Source of the DNA: an uncultured Bacilli bacterium
Lineage (GTDB): Bacteria > Bacillota_I > Bacilli_A > RF39 > UBA660
Assembly (NCBI GenBank): GCA_934157235.1
Contig: CAKPHH010000001.1
Span: forward strand, 310,001-374,000
DNA length: 64,000 nucleotides
Direction of reading: 5' to 3'
Shown here piece after piece: positions 35,477-42,303 of this stretch (its first letter is position 1; every line of letters begins with the position of its first letter). Made by a program: the position numbers and the translations under genes. Below the pieces are notes generated by a model that ran no database searches, was not told the origin of the DNA, and saw nothing but the letters and a program-made list of their open reading frames with translations.

Positions 35477-36945
35477 TGTGCCACCTTTACTTTCTGAATA
35501 CCTTTTTCCCCATTTGTATCAGTACTTGTATAAAAACTGATTAATGCATTTTTTAATTCACGTAATTTATTACTCAAATCAACATAATAGCCATGTGGTT
35601 TATTTACTCTTGTTACCTCTGGATAAAATTCATCAAATGCTTTCTTTGCGTATTCACGTTTTTCTAAAATGCTTGGTTCCACATAAACAAGTTCACCATC
35701 TCTAAATATTTCTTTTTGTAATTCTCTAACTTCATAATTTTGTAAGTTTTTTTGTTTCCAAGTATCCGTAGAATGAACAAGAGTGTAACCATTCATTGGA
35801 ATCTTTTCCTCGGCTAAACAAATGACATCTCCTAAAGCATATCCACTTTCTTTATCAAAGAAACGATAAACTTTTTTATAACCTGGATTAGTAATTTTAA
35901 CACGTTCATTACTAACCTTAATCTTTGGAACAATTTCTCCATTCTTGCAAACAGCAACTAGTTTATAAACTCCCCCAACTCGTTCTTTACTAGCCGCAAT
36001 ATTGTCGCCTACTCCTAGTGAATCAATTTTTGCACCTTGATTTAATAAATCTCTAATAGTATGCTCATTTAAACCATTTGACAAACATATAGTTGCCTCC
36101 TCATATCCTGCCTCATCTAACATTTTACGAGCCTCTTTTGATAAATAAGCCAAGTCACCTGAATCAATTCTAATTCCTTTAAACTTAAATCCATTAGGTT
36201 TTAAATAATCATCAGCAACTCTAATCGCATTAACAACGCCCGATCTTAAAGTATCGTATGTATCAACTAAAAATACACAATTATCTGGATTTGCTTTAGC
36301 ATACTTTAAAAATGCTTCATACTCATCATCTGCCTCTGTAATCAGTGAATGTGCCATTGTTCCAAGTACCGGAATTCCATATTTCATACCTGCCAGTGTA
36401 TTTGAAGTTCCACATGCTCCACTAATATAACTACATTTACTAGCCTCAACCGCTGAATCAATTCCTCTTGCTCTTCTAGCCCCAAACTCCATAACTGGTA
36501 TATCTCCCGCCTCATTAACAATTCTTCTTGTTGCTGTTGCTACTAAACTACCATGATTGAAGTTAGCAAGTATTGCCGTTTCTAATAATTGTGCTGTCAC
36601 AATATCAGCCTTTACTGTTATAACTGGCTCATTCGGAAAAACTATTTCTCCATCAACAGTTGCATAAACATTTCCCTTAAATTTTAATATTTTTAAATAA
36701 TCCAAAAAATCTTCCCTAAACTTTCCTGTTCCACGTAAATATTCAATATCCTCATCTCCAAAATGAAAATTCTTTATATATTTAATTGTCTCATCAAGCC
36801 CTGCTGATACAGTATAACCTCCTTCAAAAGGATTCTTTCTAAAAAAGACATCAAAGTAAACTTCCTCCTCTGCCTTCCCTTCCATAAAATAAGTCTGGGC
36901 CATTGTAAGTTCATAAAAATCTGTCATTAAAGTTTTATTTTCCAT
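35458..36945 (-). CDS. pncB: Nicotinate phosphoribosyltransferase
   Basis: PncB makes NaMN from nicotinate and PRPP. The N-terminus MENKTLMTDFYELTMAQTYF, the GARRARGIDSAVEASK block with the reactive His region (GTMAHSLI) and the GIRIDSGDLAYLS motif identify the family. It has 495 residues, the longer bacterial form, with a C-terminal extension after residue 440. GGAAATG stands before the ATG. It follows pncA and one unknown gene in the operon, so nicotinamide is salvaged through nicotinate. Confidence 0.96.
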   Translation of the reverse strand: MENKTLMTDFYELTMAQTYFMEGKAEEEVYFDVFFRKNPFEGGYTVSAGLDETIKYIKNFHFGDEDIEYLRGTGKFREDFLDYLKILKFKGNVYATVDGEIVFPNEPVITVKADIVTAQLLETAILANFNHGSLVATATRRIVNEAGDIPVMEFGARRARGIDSAVEASKCSYISGACGTSNTLAGMKYGIPVLGTMAHSLITEADDEYEAFLKYAKANPDNCVFLVDTYDTLRSGVVNAIRVADDYLKPNGFKFKGIRIDSGDLAYLSKEARKMLDEAGYEEATICLSNGLNEHTIRDLLNQGAKIDSLGVGDNIAASKERVGGVYKLVAVCKNGEIVPKIKVSNERVKITNPGYKKVYRFFDKESGYALGDVICLAEEKIPMNGYTLVHSTDTWKQKNLQNYEVRELQKEIFRDGELVYVEPSILEKREYAKKAFDEFYPEVTRVNKPHGYYVDLSNKLRELKNALISFYTSTDTNGEKGIQKVKVAQCEGKN

Positions 36946-36997
36946 AATTTCATTTCCTTTCTTTTTAACAAATTATTAATATCAATATCTAAAAAAA

Positions 36998-37390
36998 TTA
37001 TTTTGTTCCCATTTTCTTTTGAAAACCCTTAACTTCTACTTCTGCTCCCTTAAAATATGCCTCTTTAAAGGTATGTTCACTCATACCATAACCTTCCGTA
37101 ATATAATGAGTTCCTGAGTCAAATTCAATATTTTCTGCTTCTAATCCTTCCTGATTAAATGCCCATGCTATCGAATTTTTAACCTCATCCAAAGAAATAT
37201 CAACAGTAGCAGTCGCTTCTTCTAAAACTTTAACTTTTCCAGTTAGAAGAACTTGTGTATTAAATGATGGTCCATAGTAATCATCATTACTAGTTACCTT
37301 AATTGTTGCCTTTCCAGAAAAGTTATAAACCTCCTTGTAATATCCTTCTATCATTTTTTTAATTGTATTAGTTCCTACTGTAATTTTCAT
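36998..37390 (-). CDS. Hypothetical protein within the NAD operon, 130 aa
   Basis: I do not recognise this family. It is a soluble beta-rich protein: MKITVGTNTIKKMIEGYYKE, then TIKVTSNDDYYGPSFN, then ATATVDISLDEVKNSIAWAF, then TEGYGMSEHTFKEAYFKGAEVEV. It lies 12 nt after pncA and 52 nt before pncB with AGGAGGAGAAT before its ATG, so it should be made along with the salvage enzymes. A small ligand-binding or metabolite-repair role would fit, but nothing in the sequence shows it. Confidence 0.65.
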   Translation of the reverse strand: MKITVGTNTIKKMIEGYYKEVYNFSGKATIKVTSNDDYYGPSFNTQVLLTGKVKVLEEATATVDISLDEVKNSIAWAFNQEGLEAENIEFDSGTHYITEGYGMSEHTFKEAYFKGAEVEVKGFQKKMGTK

Positions 37391-37402
37391 ATTCTTCTCC
37401 TC

Positions 37403-37990
37403 CTACTTAAAATTTATTCCTTGCTGCTTCATCAATACTTTAGCAGCCTTACTATATTCTGCTCTATTATGTGTTGGACTATCATATGTCTCAACTCCAT
37501 CTTCAACAATTGTAATTGAAACATCTCTATTATGTTGATCAAAATAATTTGCCAAAGCAATCGCTCCATTACATACACATATATCTGTACAACAACCAAC
37601 CATTTCTACTTCTCTTAATCCCTTTAATGAAGAAACTAAACTTCTAAATTCGCCTGTTTCCATAAAACTTGTTGAATTTTTCTTTATTGATATTGTATTA
37701 TCTTGATCTTCAAACTCTTTTAATTCATCGACAAGTTCACTTTCATGACTTTCTGCTAAACAATGTTTAGTATTACCAAATCTTCTAAATTCAACTGCAT
37801 CTTCATCATGTGAATCTTTAATAAATACAACTAACTCTCTCTCCTTTTGATACTCTTTTATTAGTTTAGTTTGACTAGGTATTGTTTTAGCAATCGCCTC
37901 ATCATGTAAAACTCCCTCTCTTACAAAACCATTAACCATATCAACAACGATCAAACATTTTTCATAAACCTCTAAATTTTTAATTTTCAT
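37403..37990 (-). CDS. pncA: Nicotinamidase (isochorismatase family)
   Basis: PncA hydrolyses nicotinamide to nicotinate. The 195-residue product has the family triad: Asp in LIVVDMVNGFV, Lys in the IKKNSTSF segment and Cys in MVGCCTDICV. The start at 37990 (MKIKNLEVY) follows AGAGG with 7 nt. It is the first gene of the NAD operon. The -10 box of its promoter is covered by a palindrome and another palindrome lies in the leader 10 nt before the start codon region. Confidence 0.93.
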   Translation of the reverse strand: MKIKNLEVYEKCLIVVDMVNGFVREGVLHDEAIAKTIPSQTKLIKEYQKERELVVFIKDSHDEDAVEFRRFGNTKHCLAESHESELVDELKEFEDQDNTISIKKNSTSFMETGEFRSLVSSLKGLREVEMVGCCTDICVCNGAIALANYFDQHNRDVSITIVEDGVETYDSPTHNRAEYSKAAKVLMKQQGINFK

Positions 37991-38001
37991 CCTTTTACCT
38001 C

Positions 38002-38022
38002 TTATTAACAAAATATTAGTAA
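38002..38022. promoter_or_regulatory. Candidate NrtR operator, leader copy
   Basis: Half-sites TTATTAA and TTAGTAA separated by 7 nt, in the pncA leader about 30 nt after the -10 box. Shares the 16-mer TATTAACAAAATATTA with the copy at 38096. Confidence 0.6.
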
Positions 38023-38050
38023 CAAGTTCTAAAAAAATAATTTGTACTTG

Positions 38051-38071
38051 TTATTAACATTATATTAATAA
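38051..38071. promoter_or_regulatory. Candidate NrtR operator over the -10 box
   Basis: Perfect inverted repeat TTATTAA - 7 nt - TTAATAA, extended by G and C at the ends (38050-38072). It contains the whole -10 box of the pncA promoter, so binding would block RNA polymerase. Confidence 0.7.
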
Positions 38072-38087
38072 CATTTAAAAATGTCAA
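38059..38087 (-). promoter_or_regulatory. Consensus sigma-A promoter of the NAD operon
   Basis: TTGACA (38082-38087 on the minus strand), 17 nt, TATAAT (38059-38064). Both hexamers match the consensus exactly, which needs a repressor to be useful; the operator palindrome overlaps the -10. Confidence 0.88.
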
Positions 38088-38091
38088 CATC

Positions 38092-38112
38092 TTTTTAATA
38101 TTTTGTTAATAT
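38092..38112. promoter_or_regulatory. Third, weaker operator-like copy
   Basis: On the minus strand it carries TATTAACAAAATATTA, identical over 16 nt with the leader copy read on the plus strand, but the outer half-site is degenerate. It lies just upstream of the -35 box. Confidence 0.45.
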
Positions 38113-38130
38113 CTTCTTACTTTTTGGTAA

Positions 38131-38165
38131 AATTTAAAAAGCAATCTACTCTGTTCGATTGCTTT
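38131..38165 (-). terminator. Minus-strand terminator upstream of the NAD operon
   Basis: AAAGCAATC (38138-38146) pairs with GATTGCTTT (38157-38165); the minus strand continues TTTTTAAATTTT. It would stop read-through from the two-component operon. It overlaps the -35 box of the small toxin-like gene. Confidence 0.7.
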
Positions 38166-38188
38166 CATTGTAAACTTATAATTACTAT
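38159..38188 (+). promoter_or_regulatory. Promoter of the small peptide locus A
   Basis: TTGCTT, 18 nt, TACTAT, followed 2 nt later by CTTGGA. The paralogous locus B has TTGCCT, 17 nt, TACAAT and then CTTGGA, so this reading is supported by comparison. A TATAAT at 38177 is an alternative -10. Confidence 0.6.
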
Positions 38189-38219
38189 TTCTTGGAGATA
38201 CAAAACTGTTGAGTACTTA

Positions 38220-38243
38220 CCTCTTTTCTTTAAGGAAAAGAGG
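38220..38243 (+). promoter_or_regulatory. Hairpin that sequesters the ribosome binding site, locus A
   Basis: CCTCTTTTC (38220-38228) pairs perfectly with GAAAAGAGG (38235-38243) around a 6-nt loop. The Shine-Dalgarno GAGG is inside the 3' arm, 8 nt before the ATG of the 27-residue peptide. Confidence 0.8.
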
Positions 38244-38251
38244 CAAATAAT

Positions 38252-38335
38252 ATGAACAAGAAAGATTTTTTAATTTTTTCACTTATTTTTATCATTATAT
38301 TATTAATGGCCTTATTTTTCGTTATTGTAAAGTAA
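38252..38335 (+). CDS. Candidate type I toxin peptide A, 27 aa
   Basis: The peptide begins MNKKD, is hydrophobic from residue 6 to 26 (Ile, Leu, Phe, one Met/Ala pair) and ends in Lys. That is the shape of small membrane-acting toxins of type I systems, and it would form a single membrane helix. It is too short for usual gene finders. A paralogue with the same first five residues and the same flanking RNA structures is at 63286. Its ribosome binding site is locked in a hairpin and its mRNA leader (38207-38221) is perfectly complementary over 15 nt to 38404-38418 in the 3' part. A single-gene function such as a short membrane peptide without toxicity cannot be excluded. Confidence 0.72.
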   Translation: MNKKDFLIFSLIFIIILLMALFFVIVK

Positions 38336-38344
38336 CAAACTATT

Positions 38345-38470
38345 TATAAAATAAAAGGTACTCAATCTACATCATAGATTAAGTACTTAAACAAACTATA
38401 TAGGGTAAGTACTCAACACTGTGAAAGTTAAGTATGTCCCTTTTTTATTTTATGCAAGTTTCCTTGCTAC
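38345..38470 (-). ncRNA. Candidate antisense RNA (antitoxin) of locus A
   Basis: A minus-strand promoter stands at 38477-38505. The predicted RNA starts with hairpin GCAAG-GAAA-CTTGC (38454-38467), continues ATAAAATAAAAAAGG and ends at the terminator hairpin GTACTTAATCT / AGATTGAGTAC (38358-38386) followed by CTTTTATTTT. It is fully complementary to the 3' UTR of the peptide mRNA, including both repeats that pair with the leader. Locus B has the same elements in the same order. Confidence 0.65.
38406..38450 (+). terminator. 3' repeat and terminator of the locus A peptide mRNA
   Basis: TACTCAAC (38410-38417) can pair with GTTAAGTA (38427-38434, one mismatch) before TTTTTTATTTT (38441). The same left arm is the partner of the 5' leader, so leader pairing and termination hairpin compete. 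Confidence 0.55.
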
Positions 38471-38476
38471 ATACCA

Positions 38477-38505
38477 GGTATAGCAAAAATTAACAATTTC
38501 ATCAA
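38477..38505 (-). promoter_or_regulatory. Promoter of antisense RNA A
   Basis: On the minus strand TTGATG (38500-38505), 17 nt, TATACC (38477-38482), about 10 nt before the antisense 5' hairpin. Confidence 0.6.
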
Positions 38506-38528
38506 TACCAAGGCCAAAAAAGAGAACC

Positions 38529-39803
38529 CTATTTGTGAGTTCTCTTTGTAATTATAAATGATACCCCTACTTTTTCATTAACTATAACAATATCATAATT
38601 CATAAGATTAAGAGTCTTTTTAACAATAGACAAGCCAAGCCCAAACTCCCCTTTAATTCCCTTACGGAACGGAGTAAATATTCCCTCAAGGAAATCATTA
38701 TCAATATTGTCTCCATCATTGTATAAAATTAGTTTGTTCTGCTTAGCTGTAATTTTTATAGTTGTAGTAGCATATCTTATAAAATTACTAAGCAAATTAT
38801 CAAGTATTGTTTCCCAGTTTTCTACAGTTCCTACGAATTGACATTTCTTATCATATTCAATTATAAAATTTAATTCCTTACGATGAAACTTAAATTTTTC
38901 TACTTCCGATTTAATAATATTTTCCATATCAACTGGTACTAGCTTAACATTCTTAGAATCTTTAAGATAATCAAGTTTATTTAAGTAAAGAAGTGAGTGT
39001 ACTTTTTGTTCTAATTTAGAAGTCTGTTCTTTGATAACTTTGAGTGCTGTAGCTTCATCTTCAACTTTATCATCAACAGCTTCTATATATGATTTTATAA
39101 CGGTGAGAGGTGTCTTAAAATCATGTGATATATTTTGATACATCTGATTACGATATTCTTCTTGATTTATTAAAGAAAGTCGCATATCTTCTATTGCTAA
39201 AGCTAGTGATTTAATTTCATCATCGATCTCAAAATCTATTTTATGGTTATAGTCAGGGTTATCAATATTATCAATCTTATTCTTTAGTTTTTCGATTTTT
39301 TTAACAATAATCGTTGACCAAGCAATTAGAATAAGACCAATAAGTAAACATGTACCTAATACTATTGGAAATATTGCACCTAAAATATCTGTCTTTGTTT
39401 TATTGATGTAACTATCATTTGTAATAGCGATCTTCTTAACTTTTTCAGTTTCGATAGCATAATAGTAGTAAAACTTATGTTTATACTGAATCTTTCCATA
39501 ATCATTATCAACCTTTTCTAACAAAGCTGAAACATCTGTAATACCAAGTTCTTCACTTAAATTTTCTGTTGTTAGTATCTTATCACCTACAACATAAATA
39601 TAGGCAATTTCTGTATCAAGCAACTTGTAATCAACATTGGCATTTACTAGTTGTAATGGTTCTCTTAAATAATTATAGATATTGTTCTCAGCAACTGGAA
39701 TTAACATTCTTGGTAATACCAAGCCTAATAATATAAATAATAAGATGAATATAAATCCTACAAGCCAGACTAATTGTTTACTAAGTTTATTAATCTGCTT
39801 CAT
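38529..39803 (-). CDS. Sensor histidine kinase
   Basis: 424 residues: membrane helix 1 (about 12-34), an outer sensor region of about 105 residues, membrane helix 2 (about 141-166), a HAMP-like linker, HisKA with the phosphoacceptor His227 in NISHDFKTPL, and an ATPase domain with NLLSNFIRYA (N box), LYNDGDNID (G1) and KGEFGLGLSIVKK (G2). It overlaps the response regulator gene by 4 nt. The kinase type is close to the BceS/VanS-like group of OmpR-family partners, but the signal is unknown and no transporter lies next to it. Confidence 0.93.
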   Translation of the reverse strand: MKQINKLSKQLVWLVGFIFILLFILLGLVLPRMLIPVAENNIYNYLREPLQLVNANVDYKLLDTEIAYIYVVGDKILTTENLSEELGITDVSALLEKVDNDYGKIQYKHKFYYYYAIETEKVKKIAITNDSYINKTKTDILGAIFPIVLGTCLLIGLILIAWSTIIVKKIEKLKNKIDNIDNPDYNHKIDFEIDDEIKSLALAIEDMRLSLINQEEYRNQMYQNISHDFKTPLTVIKSYIEAVDDKVEDEATALKVIKEQTSKLEQKVHSLLYLNKLDYLKDSKNVKLVPVDMENIIKSEVEKFKFHRKELNFIIEYDKKCQFVGTVENWETILDNLLSNFIRYATTTIKITAKQNKLILYNDGDNIDNDFLEGIFTPFRKGIKGEFGLGLSIVKKTLNLMNYDIVIVNEKVGVSFIITKRTHK

Positions 39804-40462
39804 GATAGTCTGTACCCATACCTGTAGATTGAGTTTAAATTAAGTTTAGGGAGTTTTTTTCTCAAACGTCTAACCAAATCATCTACAACTCGGTCGGATC
39901 CAAAATAATCACTTCCCCATATAGCATCTAATATTTCATCTCTTGTAAAGGATTTATCTTTATTCTTCAAAAACAGTATTAATAAGTCAAATTCTAAAGT
40001 TGTAAGCTTTATCTCTTTACCGTTTTCAAAGACCATTCTCTTCGTTAAATCGATAGCATAGTCTTCATAGTTAAGTGTACTTGTGTTTTCATCTTTATAA
40101 ACTCTTTTAATAATTTTATTAACTCTAAGAACTAATTCCTTACTAGAATAAGGCTTCGTAATATAATCATCACTACCAAGTTCAAGTCCAAGTATTTTAT
40201 CTAAGTCCTGATCTCTTGCTGAAGTAAATATAACTGGAACTTCTTCATCTTTTTCTCGAATAGCTTTGATTATATCATACCCATTAACATCATCACCAAG
40301 CATAATGTCTAATATCCAAAGATTAACATCATTTCCAATATAATTTATAGCCTCACTTCCTTTAGTAAAACTAACAACATTATACCCAGCTTTTTCCAGA
40401 TAAGTCTTTATCAAATTTGCTAAATCGACTTCATCTTCCACCAAACAAATCGTATACATCAT
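39800..40462 (-). CDS. OmpR-family response regulator
   Basis: 220 residues with a receiver domain (acidic pocket VEDEVD, phospho-acceptor Asp52 in WILDIMLGDD, Thr/Ser in VIFTSARDQ, Lys in YITKPYSSKEL) and a C-terminal winged helix (LTTLEFDLLILFLKNKDKSF, DDLVRRLRKKL). The protein would activate or repress by binding direct repeats. A perfect 10-bp tandem repeat TTATGTGAAA lies 190 nt upstream, before an extended -10 box, so autoregulation is likely. GGTGGTGATGT precedes the start. It is first in the operon with the kinase gene. Confidence 0.94.
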   Translation of the reverse strand: MMYTICLVEDEVDLANLIKTYLEKAGYNVVSFTKGSEAINYIGNDVNLWILDIMLGDDVNGYDIIKAIREKDEEVPVIFTSARDQDLDKILGLELGSDDYITKPYSSKELVLRVNKIIKRVYKDENTSTLNYEDYAIDLTKRMVFENGKEIKLTTLEFDLLILFLKNKDKSFTRDEILDAIWGSDYFGSDRVVDDLVRRLRKKLPKLNLNSIYRYGYRLS

Positions 40463-40613
40463 ACATCACCACCAATAGTATAACACTATTAACTAAATTA
40501 TTCTATAATCAATCTATAGGCAACCCTCCTTATATATATAAAGTAAATTAGTAAAACATTAATCAGTATTTTTCTATTTTAAACTTATACTTATTCCTCC
40601 TTTCTACAACTCT

Positions 40614-40669
40614 ATAGTATCACTTAATTGTTGTCGAATTATTGGAACTTTATGTGAAATTATGTGAAA
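40614..40669 (-). promoter_or_regulatory. Promoter with tandem response-regulator box
   Basis: On the minus strand TTTCACATAA occurs twice in direct tandem (40650-40669), then 30 nt to TGATACTAT, an extended -10 (TACTAT at 40614-40619) without a good -35. This is the layout of an activator-dependent promoter for the two-component operon; the leader is about 145 nt. Confidence 0.6.
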
Positions 40670-40700
40670 AAAAATTAATTGTCCTAAAACAATTAATTTT
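40665..40700 (-). terminator. Intrinsic terminator after the HAD gene
   Basis: AATTAATTGT (40673-40682) pairs with ACAATTAATT (40689-40698), with TTTTTTTT on the minus strand. It directly precedes the response-regulator box. Confidence 0.88.
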
Positions 40701-41244
40701 CTTTATTTAGTAAAATCTCTTCTACTTCCTTCCAAGATCCTACTCTATCAACTATATCTAAATATTTCTTTTTATCATCAAAAAGTAAAGTTCTAATGCC
40801 ATGTTCCTTAAATGCTAAATAATTATTAATATCATCATCAATAATAATATCAATACCTTCATCCTTGCAAACCTTAACCTTACCCTCTTTATAAACACTA
40901 TCAAAGTACTTATCATAATAAATATTATTTTTTTCTAGCCATTCTTTAGTTGCTTCTCTCATATGCTTAAAACTCTTAACAAAGTCTTCTGTACGAGCCG
41001 TAACAATAATTATTTCATTATCTACTTTTAATTTATTTAAAACATCCAAAAAATCATCCTTCAAAGGATCTTCTCTAACAATACTTTCGATCTTAACAGC
41101 ATAAAAATCCTCCATATATTTACTATCACTAAAGAACTCTTCCCTTGTCATTTTCTTCTCTTTTATATATTCTTCTATTTTCGTATCGATAATCTCATCT
41201 GTTCCACACATTGTATTATCAATATCAATTCCTATTCGCATCAT
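40693..41244 (-). CDS. HAD-family phosphatase (5'-nucleotidase-like)
   Basis: 183 residues with the HAD motifs: DIDNT (nucleophile Asp and second Asp) at the N-terminus, IIVTAR (motif II), K in DSVYKEGKVKVC and the acidic motif IDIIIDDDINN. This is the NT5C/YqfW-type arrangement with a helical cap between motif I and II. The substrate may be a nucleotide, but this is not proved by the sequence. It overlaps the SepM-like gene by 4 nt and ends in a strong terminator. Confidence 0.82.
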   Translation of the reverse strand: MMRIGIDIDNTMCGTDEIIDTKIEEYIKEKKMTREEFFSDSKYMEDFYAVKIESIVREDPLKDDFLDVLNKLKVDNEIIIVTARTEDFVKSFKHMREATKEWLEKNNIYYDKYFDSVYKEGKVKVCKDEGIDIIIDDDINNYLAFKEHGIRTLLFDDKKKYLDIVDRVGSWKEVEEILLNKEN

Positions 41245-42266
41245 CTACCCTCCATACTTTCCAATTTTTCTATTGCTTCTTGTATAGTAGAAACTCCTAT
41301 AATTTCTATTTTATACTTCTTTTCTTTCTGTAACTTAACACATTCTTCATAATTCTTATCCATTGGCACTAAGAATACATCTGCTTTATTCTTAACAGCA
41401 CCCATTAACTTATATTTAACTCCACCTATTGCACCAATGGTTCCATCTTCCTCTATCGTTCCTGTACCAGCAATCTTTAATCCTTTAGTTAAATCACTCT
41501 TAGTTAACTTATCATATATTGCAAGTGTCGTAATTAATCCTCCTGAAGGACCTGATTCATTTGCTTTAAACTTAATTTCTACTTCGGGATCTGTTTCATA
41601 CTCACTAACTTCTTGTAAATAAACACCTATAATTTTTCTACCTTCGTTCTCATAAATATCAACATCAAAACTGCGTTCTTTATCATTTCTCATAACTGTA
41701 ACTTTAATTTTATCTTTATCTTCTAACTGACCTAAATATTCTCTAGCCATAGCAACATTTTCAATTTTCTTATCATCAAACTTAATAATTTGATCTCCTA
41801 CTTTTAAATCACTATTATACTCACTAGAAACTGATATAATATAAACCTTTGTCTCAATAGCCTTATATTCTTTATCAGCCATCTCATATGCCCATTTAAT
41901 AGCATTTCCATTAGTACTAACTAAATCAAGCTTACTTCTAAACTCAATATCCGCAATACTTTCCTCATCATCATACTTATAATCATTAGCACTTTCCCTT
42001 TCCCAGCTAGGAATAATATAACTAAGTAAATATGGTCCAAGACGTCCATTTAACTCTGAAACATAAGAAATATTAAAGCTTCCCTTGCTCTTATATTCCC
42101 CCTCTACACTAACCCTATTTCCTATATCATTAATATCTCCCCCAATAATAATATAATAATTAACTGGGAATAAGAATACAATAACACTAAGTAATAGAAA
42201 AATAAGGTATTTATACTCTTCTACTATAAACTTTTTAAAATCCTTTAAAAACTTTTTATTCATCAT
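41241..42266 (-). CDS. SepM/YlbL-like membrane protease (PDZ plus Lon-type S16)
   Basis: 341 residues: one N-terminal membrane helix (about 17-36), a PDZ domain (about 140-205, with LKVGDQIIKFDDKKI) and a Lon-type serine protease domain with Ser in SGPSGGL and Lys in IGGVKYKLMGA, the S16 dyad. SepM processes peptide pheromones in streptococci; Bacillus YlbL has roles in cell wall and DNA damage response. The ylbJ-like gene lies next to it, as in the Bacillus ylb cluster, which favours the YlbL name. Start: ATG at 42266 or the next ATG three bases later, which has the better ribosome binding site spacing. Confidence 0.9.
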   Translation of the reverse strand: MMNKKFLKDFKKFIVEEYKYLIFLLLSVIVFLFPVNYYIIIGGDINDIGNRVSVEGEYKSKGSFNISYVSELNGRLGPYLLSYIIPSWERESANDYKYDDEESIADIEFRSKLDLVSTNGNAIKWAYEMADKEYKAIETKVYIISVSSEYNSDLKVGDQIIKFDDKKIENVAMAREYLGQLEDKDKIKVTVMRNDKERSFDVDIYENEGRKIIGVYLQEVSEYETDPEVEIKFKANESGPSGGLITTLAIYDKLTKSDLTKGLKIAGTGTIEEDGTIGAIGGVKYKLMGAVKNKADVFLVPMDKNYEECVKLQKEKKYKIEIIGVSTIQEAIEKLESMEGR

Positions 42267-42303
42267 ATCACCTTGTTTAATTATAACAAAGAAATGGAGA
42301 AAT

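Noticed and set aside
38012..38250. Riboswitch or T-box in the region between pncA and the peptide
   Set aside because: The structures present are explained by the operators, the promoter and a minus-strand terminator; no known riboswitch core is seen.
38252..38335. Reading the small ORF as a leader peptide of a downstream gene
   Set aside because: The nearest downstream genes on the same strand are far away, the ORF ends in its own terminator, and neighbours on both sides are on the other strand.
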